In this document: positions 34,263-41,295 of the stretch, in pieces
How the letters are laid out: every line of letters begins with the position of its first letter
Position numbering within the stretch: the stretch's first letter is position 1
DNA from: Bacteroidota bacterium
Lineage (GTDB): Bacteria > Bacteroidota > Ignavibacteria > UBA10030 > UBA8401
Reading direction: 5' to 3'
DNA: 64,000 bases
Assembly (NCBI GenBank): GCA_021796215.1
Contig: JAJYOK010000013.1
Coordinates: forward strand, 1-64,000
Program-made: the position numbers and the translations under genes
Notes under the pieces: generated by a model
The model's input: only the letters and a program-made list of their open reading frames with translations
What the model was told of the DNA's origin: nothing
The model's database searches: none

Positions 34263-34772
34263 ATGAAATTTTTTCCGGCGTTTTACGCCATGGCGCCTAA
34301 GGCGCTCATTTCTTTTTTGATGATGTTTGTATTCGCTGTCTGTGTCAACGCTCAGACTCATTCAACACCGACAGAAAAAATCTATGACGAAGCCGCCAAT
34401 GCCAAAAGCGACATTGCGCATTCCATAACACTGGCAAAGCAATCACGCAAAAATATTCTTATTGATTTCGGCGGCAACTGGTGCATCTGGTGTCACCGGC
34501 TTGATTCGCTTTTTCATACCAACAAGAAGATTGCAGGCTTGCTGGAGAAAAAATTCATTGTTGTTCATGTGGATATTGGAAAGTTCGACAAGAACCTCGA
34601 CATTGCGGAACAGTACGGTGTCGACTTGAAAAAAATGGGCGTGCCTGCACTTGTTGTGTTAAATGATGAGGGAGAGCTCATCAAAGTTGAAAACACCGGA
34701 GACCTGGAGAGCGGAAAAGGTCATTCACCGGTAAAGGTGTTGAAATTTCTTAGAGCGTACTCACCCGTTTAA
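34263..34772 (+). CDS. Secreted thioredoxin-fold protein
   Basis: About 169 residues, starting at the ATG with CAGGAGA upstream. A signal peptide (about 1-30, ending near VNAQT) is followed by a thioredoxin fold with the CxxC motif in GNWCIWCHRL and the cis-proline region KKMGVPALVVL. It probably acts as a periplasmic thiol reductase or oxidase. The WCxWCH form is found in the thioredoxin_7/DUF255-like group. It ends 4 bases into the convergent degenerate receiver gene. Confidence 0.9.
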   Translation: MKFFPAFYAMAPKALISFLMMFVFAVCVNAQTHSTPTEKIYDEAANAKSDIAHSITLAKQSRKNILIDFGGNWCIWCHRLDSLFHTNKKIAGLLEKKFIVVHVDIGKFDKNLDIAEQYGVDLKKMGVPALVVLNDEGELIKVENTGDLESGKGHSPVKVLKFLRAYSPV

Positions 34773-35167
34773 TGTTTTTCGTGTATAGTACTGTCAGCAA
34801 CGTGTCGCGCGGAAAGTAGTTTATCTATTGAACGAAGCACGCTGACAAAATCCAGCGGCTTGAGATGAAACGATGACGCGCCGCGCTTCATTGCATCATA
34901 GGCATCATCAATATGGGGATATGTTGTAATCAGTACTACAAGGGGATGTGAGGGGACATTGATAGCTTTCGCAACAACTTCTGCGCCGGACAAACAAGGG
35001 AGCTGCACTTCAGTAATCACAAGATCAAACTGGTGCTCGTTCAACGCAGCGATTGCGCTTTCGCCGTCAGGAACACATACACATTGATAGCCTTCATCGT
35101 TGAGCACGGTGCCAATTGATTCACGCACCGCTTGCTCTGGTTCGGTAAGAAGAATTATTCCTGGCAT
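34769..35167 (-). CDS. Degenerate stand-alone receiver (Glu at the phospho-Asp site)
   Basis: The product has 132 residues and is a receiver domain only. The acidic pair is replaced (LLTEPEQ, E9-P10) and the phospho-acceptor is Glu53 (LVITEVQLP); T81 and K103 remain. It resembles the receiver of the NtrC-type regulator at 38366-39727 (compare ILLTEPEQAVRES...DEGYQC with ILLADDEREIRDS...DEGYQC), so it is probably a diverged copy. Glu at this site can mimic phosphorylation, so it may be locked in one state and compete with or bridge the regulator or kinase. Its own promoter (35226-35241) matches the sigma-54 consensus. Confidence 0.88.
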   Translation of the reverse strand: MPGIILLTEPEQAVRESIGTVLNDEGYQCVCVPDGESAIAALNEHQFDLVITEVQLPCLSGAEVVAKAINVPSHPLVVLITTYPHIDDAYDAMKRGASSFHLKPLDFVSVLRSIDKLLSARHVADSTIHEKH

Positions 35168-35225
35168 AATAGTACTCGCTCTTAAAATTGCTGTATCAAA
35201 GTTTGCTGCCTTGAAAAGAATTACT

Positions 35226-35241
35226 GCAAGCAAAGTGCCAG
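35226..35241 (-). promoter_or_regulatory. Sigma-54 (RpoN) promoter
   Basis: Read on the minus strand the site is TGGCAC-TTTGC-TTGCA, matching the -24/-12 consensus TGGCAC-N5-TTGC[A/T] at every fixed position. Transcription would start near 35215, leaving a leader of about 48 bases before the degenerate receiver ATG ending at 35167. By eye it was the only full match I found in the window. The rest of the gap 35168-35535 holds no gene; a much weaker match on the plus strand lies at 35457-35472. Confidence 0.75.
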
Positions 35242-35535
35242 TTTTCGTTCAGGACAAATTTCCCCCAGTTTCCTTTCTTTTTTCAAATTTCTCTTTCTGA
35301 AGCAAGGCGTCGTATTCAAAAATGCATGCTGCATCATTGCAGGAATGCAATGTTGCCCGCATGGCATCGTGCAAGTGTGCAGTGCAGTTCTTCCGGCTAT
35401 TGCCGCAAATAAAAGAAAAATTGGGTTTTGCAGTAATTATAGCGGCATTAATTTCTGGTATAGTGCTTGTAGAGAATTTAAACAGAAGCCTAAAACTCAA
35501 CGACTTAAAACAAAAAGAAAGCAGGTATAGTTATC

Positions 35536-36186
35536 ATGAAACAACGAATCACATTTCTTATCAGCCTACTTCTTGCGGCCGCAATCAGCAGTGGAATTGC
35601 ACAGACATCACAGCCGAAAATTTTTACTGTTGAACCGGCAAGCAAATTATGGGTTGACGGAACATCAACGCTTCACAGCTTTACATTTGAAGCAAAACAA
35701 ATTGACGGAACACTTCAGGCAAATAATTTCTTTGCTTCCCGTACGTCGGCGACACAACAGGAAGCAGCGATCGAACAAATGGACATTACAATTCCGGTCG
35801 TAAAACTTGAAAGCGAACACAGCGGAATGAACAGCAACATGCAGGAAGCAATGAAAGCCGATAAGTTCCCGAATATTTCATACCGCCTTGTTTCAGCAGA
35901 AGTGAAAGAAGCCGGTAACAGCTCTGCAGAAACCTTTGTCCTCTCAACACAAGGGTATTTGAAAATTGCCGGCACCGAAAAAATGATCGGCATGGATGTT
36001 ACCGCGAAACGTCTTCCATCGGGCGAACTTGAATTAACCGGCTCAAAAGATTTACTGATGACCGATTTCGGCATTGAGCCGCCGACAATGATGTTCGGTA
36101 CCATCAAAACGGGGGACAAGGTCTCGATCCGTTTCGATCTGACACTTGCCGGGAGTGATGATAATTCCCGGGCGTCACTGCGTTAA
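35536..36186 (+). CDS. Secreted YceI-family protein (first of two)
   Basis: This 216-residue protein has a signal peptide ending near SGIAQTS. The YceI pattern is clear: KLWVDGTSTLHSFTFEAKQIDG, SGMNSNMQEAMKADKFPNISYRL, GYLKIAGTEKMIGMDV, DFGIEPPTMMFG. YceI domains are periplasmic lipocalin-like barrels that bind long polyisoprenoid or other hydrophobic ligands. The gene opens a set with a porin (55 bases on) and a second YceI, all beside the sigma-54 two-component genes. Confidence 0.92.
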   Translation: MKQRITFLISLLLAAAISSGIAQTSQPKIFTVEPASKLWVDGTSTLHSFTFEAKQIDGTLQANNFFASRTSATQQEAAIEQMDITIPVVKLESEHSGMNSNMQEAMKADKFPNISYRLVSAEVKEAGNSSAETFVLSTQGYLKIAGTEKMIGMDVTAKRLPSGELELTGSKDLLMTDFGIEPPTMMFGTIKTGDKVSIRFDLTLAGSDDNSRASLR

Positions 36187-36241
36187 AAAATAAAATAAGA
36201 AACATCCTTTTTTCACAAACAATCGTTGAAAGGAAACAATC

Positions 36242-37588
36242 ATGAAAGCAACAATAAAAACACTCACAGCACTGCTCATCGCAGGCTTGGCATACAGTCA
36301 GGAACCGGCACAGGCAGCATCCTCACCAACACCGAATGAGGGAGCTGCTGTAACGCAAAATGTTTTTCCTCAGTATCCGACCATAAATCCGTTTGGCAGT
36401 TTCCAGACACTCGGATTTATTCAATCAGTGGACGATCACAAAGATTACAATACGCGGTTGTATCTGTTTTTGAAGCAAGCACGGTTCGGCGTAAACGGCA
36501 ACTACGATGATATTAAATATGAATTTCAATTGGCATTGGGCGGCGAAGATGGAATCAAAACATCGCCGGGAGTCTCGCTCTCGCTTCTCGATTTGGACGC
36601 TGAAATTCCAGTGTCGGCTTCTTTCTTTGTCAAAGCCGGACAGTTTAAAGTCCCGTACAGCAGAGAAGAGCTGACAAACTCGCGGGACTTGCTCTTTGCC
36701 GACCGGTCTATTGACAATCTTGCATTCAAACTCGGACGCGACGTCGGTGCCGCTGTCTATGGCGTCAACGGAGATTTCACCGGCGTTCTCGGCATATTTA
36801 CTGGGGGCGGACGCGATGTGCCGGTAAGCTATCTTCCCGAAAATATAGGAATCCCGATGACAGTCGTTCGCATCGGATTGAATCACAATTATGACAAGAA
36901 TGTTTTTGATCTTAGCCAGACATCGTACAATGCTGCGAACGGCTGGGCATTTTTCGTCAACGGCTTGTACGTAAAAGATTCAAAAGTCGGCCATTCAACT
37001 GCAATGAATGTAAAACTAGCCGACAAATCGCTTTTGTTGGATGCAAACTGGAACCCGTATATCTCGAAGTCTCCGATAGTGCAGGGCACATTATGGCAGA
37101 CGGGAGTTGATGCGGCATATCGTACAACATTGAGCTCGACCGCTTTGTTGTCCGGTGAAGTTGAATTAAATCACGGCGCGTTCACAAACACCTACGGTAC
37201 AGTTCAGTCAACCGGCGGCAGAGCACAGGCAGGTATTTATGAAAAGCCGTATGAAATTGGATTGCGTTATGCGTTCATTCGTCCGGATGCGAACTTTGCA
37301 GTAACAAGTAATGGAAAAACAGTGAATCTTTTCAGCAACGCTGATTGGGTTCACCAGCTCACATTTGCGGCTTCCTATTATCTTAAAGGCGACCGCGTAA
37401 AAATTACAGCAGATATTCCGGTGCTCTTCGGTGTTCCGGTTGTCAATGATCCTATCAGCGGAGCGTATGTCGTAACACAGCAGCCCGATCAGGTCACCTA
37501 TATTACCAGCGCTGCGCCGAATACAGCAACAATAGCGCGACAGACTGTTGTGAGCGCGCAACTACAGTTACAAGTTACATTGTATTAA
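36242..37588 (+). CDS. OprO/P-type porin
   Basis: The product has 448 residues with an N-terminal signal (ending near AYSQEPAQA). The barrel region resembles phosphate-selective porins O and P: LYLFLKQARFGVNGNYDDIKYEFQLALGG, ASFFVKAGQFKVPYSREELTNSRDLLFADRS, followed by aromatic strands and the C-terminal LQLQVTLY. It should form an outer-membrane trimeric channel; anion selectivity is not shown by the sequence. It is flanked by two YceI genes, and a hairpin (37601-37629) follows its stop by 12 bases. Confidence 0.9.
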   Translation: MKATIKTLTALLIAGLAYSQEPAQAASSPTPNEGAAVTQNVFPQYPTINPFGSFQTLGFIQSVDDHKDYNTRLYLFLKQARFGVNGNYDDIKYEFQLALGGEDGIKTSPGVSLSLLDLDAEIPVSASFFVKAGQFKVPYSREELTNSRDLLFADRSIDNLAFKLGRDVGAAVYGVNGDFTGVLGIFTGGGRDVPVSYLPENIGIPMTVVRIGLNHNYDKNVFDLSQTSYNAANGWAFFVNGLYVKDSKVGHSTAMNVKLADKSLLLDANWNPYISKSPIVQGTLWQTGVDAAYRTTLSSTALLSGEVELNHGAFTNTYGTVQSTGGRAQAGIYEKPYEIGLRYAFIRPDANFAVTSNGKTVNLFSNADWVHQLTFAASYYLKGDRVKITADIPVLFGVPVVNDPISGAYVVTQQPDQVTYITSAAPNTATIARQTVVSAQLQLQVTLY

Positions 37589-37600
37589 AAAACAAAAAAA

Positions 37601-37629
37601 ATGGAGTCCACTTTTATGGTGGACTCCAT
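37601..37629 (+). terminator. Intra-operon hairpin between the porin and second YceI genes
   Basis: ATGGAGTCCAC (37601-37611) and GTGGACTCCAT (37619-37629) form a perfect 11-base stem, preceded by an A-run and followed by TTTAC. It ends only 15 bases before the second YceI start, which has no clear ribosome binding site. It may partly terminate porin transcription or mask translation of the second YceI gene. Confidence 0.65.
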
Positions 37630-37644
37630 TTACTTCAGCAAATT

Positions 37645-38349
37645 ATGAAACGCATCACATCAACATTTCGTCTTTTTCTTATTCCGCTGGCTTTATTGGC
37701 AGCGGAAATTTCTGTGGCACAAAATAAGACGCCAAACAATTCAAGCATGTTCATGTTTACACTGGAGCCGGGCAGTAAAATTTGGTTTGACGGCGAATCC
37801 ACAGTCAACACTTTTGATTGTATAAGCAAAAATATTGATGGTGTCGCATATCTCTCAACAGAAATTCAAAACGTAACGCAGACGCCCGCACAACATCAAC
37901 ACGGGCGGAAGCGCGTGCTTGTGGCTGTGCCGGTCGTGAGTTTCAATTGCGGAAAAGATGGAATGAACCGCGACATGTACCATGCATTGAAAGAAGAGCA
38001 GTTTCATTCGATCAATTACGAAATGATTTCCGCTGAACCGGCTGCTTCAACCGACAGTGCGAATGGATGGCATGATGTCCGGACACGCGGAAAGCTGACC
38101 ATTGCGGGAAAGACTAACATTGTTGAAATGGTCATTCACATAAAAGAAGTGCATCCCGGAATGTTCCGGGTTGAAGGAAGCAAAGCTCTTTCAATGGTGG
38201 ATTTCGGTATTGATCCGCCGTCGGTTTTCTTCGGATTGATTCATGTAAAAGACAAACTTGTGGTGCATTTCGATCTTACAGCCAGCGCTCACCTTCCGGC
38301 GGTGACAGATGCGGCAGCGTATTCCGTTGAAACGCAAAATGGAAAATAG
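37645..38349 (+). CDS. Secreted YceI-family protein (second copy)
   Basis: The product has 234 residues with a signal peptide ending near EISVAQN. YceI features include FTLEPGSKIWFDGESTVNTFDCISKNIDG, GMNRDMYHALKEEQFHSINYEM, RGKLTIAGKTNIVEMV and DFGIDPPSVFFG. It is a diverged paralogue of the protein at 35536-36186, with a His-rich loop (AQHQHGRKR) and two cysteines absent from the first. It follows the porin gene across a hairpin and converges on the regulator gene at 38366-39727. Confidence 0.88.
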   Translation: MKRITSTFRLFLIPLALLAAEISVAQNKTPNNSSMFMFTLEPGSKIWFDGESTVNTFDCISKNIDGVAYLSTEIQNVTQTPAQHQHGRKRVLVAVPVVSFNCGKDGMNRDMYHALKEEQFHSINYEMISAEPAASTDSANGWHDVRTRGKLTIAGKTNIVEMVIHIKEVHPGMFRVEGSKALSMVDFGIDPPSVFFGLIHVKDKLVVHFDLTASAHLPAVTDAAAYSVETQNGK

Positions 38350-38399
38350 GTGCGCTCCCTCCTCATTACTTTTTCGGTTCAGCTATCTTTAAGCGCACC
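38349..38399. terminator. Long-spaced inverted repeat at a convergent gene junction
   Basis: GGTGCGCT (38349-38356) pairs with AGCGCACC (38392-38399), extended by GAAAATA / ATTTTC flanks with one gap. The 35-base spacing and absence of a clean T-run make it a weak terminator, but it spans the junction of two convergent genes (stops at 38349 and 38366), where a shared terminator is expected. Confidence 0.35.
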
Positions 38400-39727
38400 A
38401 TTTTCCGATATAACGTCGAAGCATCAATTCCCAGCCGTCGTGCCGCTTCGGCGCGATTCCATTCAGCACTTTCCAATATTTGGAGTAAATGCTCGTGCTC
38501 GTACCGTTCGAGCGCTTCTCCCAGGTTTTCCGGGCTGTTGTTTGTGCCATCAGTGCTTGTTTGTACCATCGGCGGTAAATCTTTGAGAGTGATGAAATCG
38601 CCGCGGCAAAGCAATACGGCGCGCTCAATTATATTTTCCAGCTCGCGAACCTGTCCTTTCCATTCGTACTGCAGCATCGCCTTCATCGTTTGATTATCAA
38701 CTCCTTTGACAGCACGCTTCAACTCGGCGTTGTATTTCTGAATAAAATGATCAACAAACAGCGGAATGTCTTCCTTCCGTTCCTGAAGCGTCGGCAGTGT
38801 TATTTCCACAATGTTCAGGCGGTAATATAAATCCCGGCGAAACGTACCTTTCTCAACTTCCTGTGCAAGGTCTTTGTTTGTAGCTGCAAGAATGCGCACG
38901 TCAACCGTGAACGAAGCTTCCGAGCCGAGCGGCTTGATTTCTTTTTCCTGAATGACACGCAGCAACTTTACCTGCATGTGTTCGGGCAATTCGCCGATCT
39001 CGTCGAGAAAAATTGTACCGTTGTCTGCCGATTTGAAATGCCCGTCATGGTTTCCAGCTGCGCCGGTGAACGCGCCTTTTTTGTAGCCGAAAAATTCTGA
39101 TTCATACAGGTTTTCCGGGATCGCGCCGCAATTGACGGGAACAAACGGCTTCAGTGCGCGGCCGCTGTTCGCGTGAATTGCACGAGCAACCAGCTCTTTT
39201 CCTGTTCCGCTCGCGCCGGTAATAAGCACGGTCGTGTTTGCTGCGCTGACGCGCTTGATCATTTCGAACACGGATTTCATCGCCTGGCTTTGGCCGATCA
39301 TCGAACTGACATTGAACGCGCGGTCAACTTCTTTGCGAAGCAGCTTATTTTCCAGCGCGAGCTGTTTGTGACGCATGAGATGATTGATCCGCACGATTAC
39401 TTCATCAAATTCAAGCGGCTTCAACAAATAATCGGAGGCGCCTTTTCGCAGCGCACGCACTGCCGTTTCCACAGAGGCATACGCGGTGATCAACACGACA
39501 AGTGTTTGTGGAGAAATTTTCACGGCTTCGTCGAGCACTTCCATTCCGCCGACGCGCGGCATGTTGATGTCGGTGATAAGAATATCGTAATCATCTTTTT
39601 CAAGAGCGTTCAATGCCTCCTGTCCGTCAGAAACGGAAGTGCACTGATATCCTTCGTCCTTCAATACCATTGTCAGCGAATCGCGGATTTCTCTTTCGTC
39701 GTCCGCCAGCAGAATTGTTCCCTTCAT
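38366..39727 (-). CDS. NtrC-family sigma-54 response regulator
   Basis: The protein has 453 residues. The receiver (about 1-120) is intact with LLADDERE, phospho-Asp in ILITDINMPRVGG, and the KPL lysine. The AAA+ domain has GASGTGKE, GAFTGA and GTIFLDEIGE, and the C-terminus has a Fis helix-turn-helix (RAEAARRLGIDASTLYRKM). It overlaps the kinase gene by 4 bases. It should be phosphorylated by that kinase and drive RpoN promoters. The sigma-54 promoter at 35226-35241 is a likely target, and the porin/YceI genes possible ones. Confidence 0.95.
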   Translation of the reverse strand: MKGTILLADDEREIRDSLTMVLKDEGYQCTSVSDGQEALNALEKDDYDILITDINMPRVGGMEVLDEAVKISPQTLVVLITAYASVETAVRALRKGASDYLLKPLEFDEVIVRINHLMRHKQLALENKLLRKEVDRAFNVSSMIGQSQAMKSVFEMIKRVSAANTTVLITGASGTGKELVARAIHANSGRALKPFVPVNCGAIPENLYESEFFGYKKGAFTGAAGNHDGHFKSADNGTIFLDEIGELPEHMQVKLLRVIQEKEIKPLGSEASFTVDVRILAATNKDLAQEVEKGTFRRDLYYRLNIVEITLPTLQERKEDIPLFVDHFIQKYNAELKRAVKGVDNQTMKAMLQYEWKGQVRELENIIERAVLLCRGDFITLKDLPPMVQTSTDGTNNSPENLGEALERYEHEHLLQILESAEWNRAEAARRLGIDASTLYRKMVRLKIAEPKK

Positions 39728-41073
39728 TCCTCGTTCCTTTTTGCCACAGGTTGAAAATCCCCTTGGGGCAGCTCAATAATAAATTTTGCTCCTTTGCCGG
39801 CGGTTGATTCTACACGAATATCTCCGCCGATTTTCGTGATGATGCCGTGGCTGACAGAAAGCCCGAGCCCGGTTCCTTTGCCCACAGGTTTCGTTGTAAA
39901 AAACGGCTCGAAAATTTTTTGTTGAAGTTCTTTCGAAATGCCGATGCCATTGTCTTCAACATTAATCTGTACAGTATCACCGTTTGATGTTGTGTGAAGT
40001 ATAATGCGCGGATGCTCACAGTCTTTCACTGCGTCGGCGGCGTTCAGTAAAAGATTTGCAATCACTTGATGGATTTGGTCCGGCACACACATCACGCGGG
40101 GAAGCTCACGCTTCAGATCGAGAACAACCTCGATGCTGCGAAAACGCGTGTCGTGTTTCATCAATCCGATTGCCGATTGAATAATGTCATTGATCTGCGC
40201 CTGCTTCATTTCCGCCGACGATGGACGGGAAAAATCAACAAGGTCGCGTTCAATTTTATGAATGCGGTTGATCTGGTCGCGTATTTTTGTCAAGCTTTCC
40301 AGCACAAACACGTCGTCAGTTTTTCTTTGCAGAAGCTGAACGAGTGAAGAAATTGCCGTCAACGGATTTCCGATTTCGTGCGCAACGCCCGCCGCCAAAT
40401 GCCCGACGGTTGCAAGCCGTTCGGACTGCTGGAGCTTTTCTTCATTCAATCGCTGTTCTGTAACATCGCGCATGATCAATGCCTTGCCCACCGGTTCTCC
40501 GGTTTCGTTGTTAATGAGCGCTTCAGTGAGTTGAACGTGGATTCGGCTCCCGGTTTTCGTGAGGCGCTCAGTTTCATAATTTTGAACATAACCGTCCTTC
40601 CCGACGCGTTCGGTCAAATAATCCAACTCATGCTTGTCAAGAAAATCCTGCGGCAACAACACAGTGATAGATTTTCCAATCAATTCTTTTTCTTTCCATC
40701 CGAATGTTTTTTCGGCTCCGATGTTCCATGTTGTAATGATATTTTGATTGTCGAGCGAGATAATTGCGTCGGCAGAATTTTCGATAATGCTGCGGTAGCG
40801 TTCTTCAACTTCTTCAAGTTTCTGACGGTACATTCCACGGTACTTATAAACTGTCCACAATGCCCAGACGATCACAAGCAGCGCCGTAACTACACCGCGT
40901 GTGAAGAACAACAAACGCAAATGTTCAAACGGAACGCCGCTGAAGAATATGTCCTCAATAATTTCAAACAGGCCGTTTACAAGTGCAATGATGATTAATG
41001 AAGTGAAAAGCACGTACCAGAAACGAACGTGTTTAAGAAATCCCTTCAAATTATAGAAAAATCGCGATGCCAT
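39724..41073 (-). CDS. Membrane PAS histidine kinase (NtrB/AtoS-like)
   Basis: The 449 residues begin with two membrane helices (about 17-38 and 52-76) separated by a very short loop, then a PAS domain (about 90-205: YRSIIENSADAIISLD ... IMRDVTEQ), a HisKA domain with phospho-His in AAGVAHEIGNPLTAI (about residue 234), and a HATPase domain (DNGIGISKE, GKGTGLGLSVSHGI). The short periplasmic loop suggests sensing in or near the membrane or through the PAS domain. Its stop overlaps the start of the sigma-54 regulator gene (ATGA), so they form a pair. Confidence 0.95.
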   Translation of the reverse strand: MASRFFYNLKGFLKHVRFWYVLFTSLIIIALVNGLFEIIEDIFFSGVPFEHLRLLFFTRGVVTALLVIVWALWTVYKYRGMYRQKLEEVEERYRSIIENSADAIISLDNQNIITTWNIGAEKTFGWKEKELIGKSITVLLPQDFLDKHELDYLTERVGKDGYVQNYETERLTKTGSRIHVQLTEALINNETGEPVGKALIMRDVTEQRLNEEKLQQSERLATVGHLAAGVAHEIGNPLTAISSLVQLLQRKTDDVFVLESLTKIRDQINRIHKIERDLVDFSRPSSAEMKQAQINDIIQSAIGLMKHDTRFRSIEVVLDLKRELPRVMCVPDQIHQVIANLLLNAADAVKDCEHPRIILHTTSNGDTVQINVEDNGIGISKELQQKIFEPFFTTKPVGKGTGLGLSVSHGIITKIGGDIRVESTAGKGAKFIIELPQGDFQPVAKRNEE

Positions 41074-41295
41074 AGTATCTTAAAAACCCTTTGGGGCGCT
41101 GACTATCAGTTACCATCTTGTAATCGCGACGGCACTTTCTTACATTGCATTGTGTTACGGGGATTGCATTGGCAACATTTGTGTTCTCTGACCGATTTCA
41201 TTGTACTTCTTTTTTCCTGCTGACGCAAGCGCAGGAGGAAGCCGTCAGGGTAGATAAGTATTAGTTTCGTTCACAATATCTATAAAGGATGCCTA

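Noticed and set aside
35457-35472. Possible second sigma-54 promoter before the first YceI gene
   Set aside because: TGGTAT-N5-TTGTA keeps the GG but has GT in place of the near-invariant GC at -12, so it is not supported by sequence alone.
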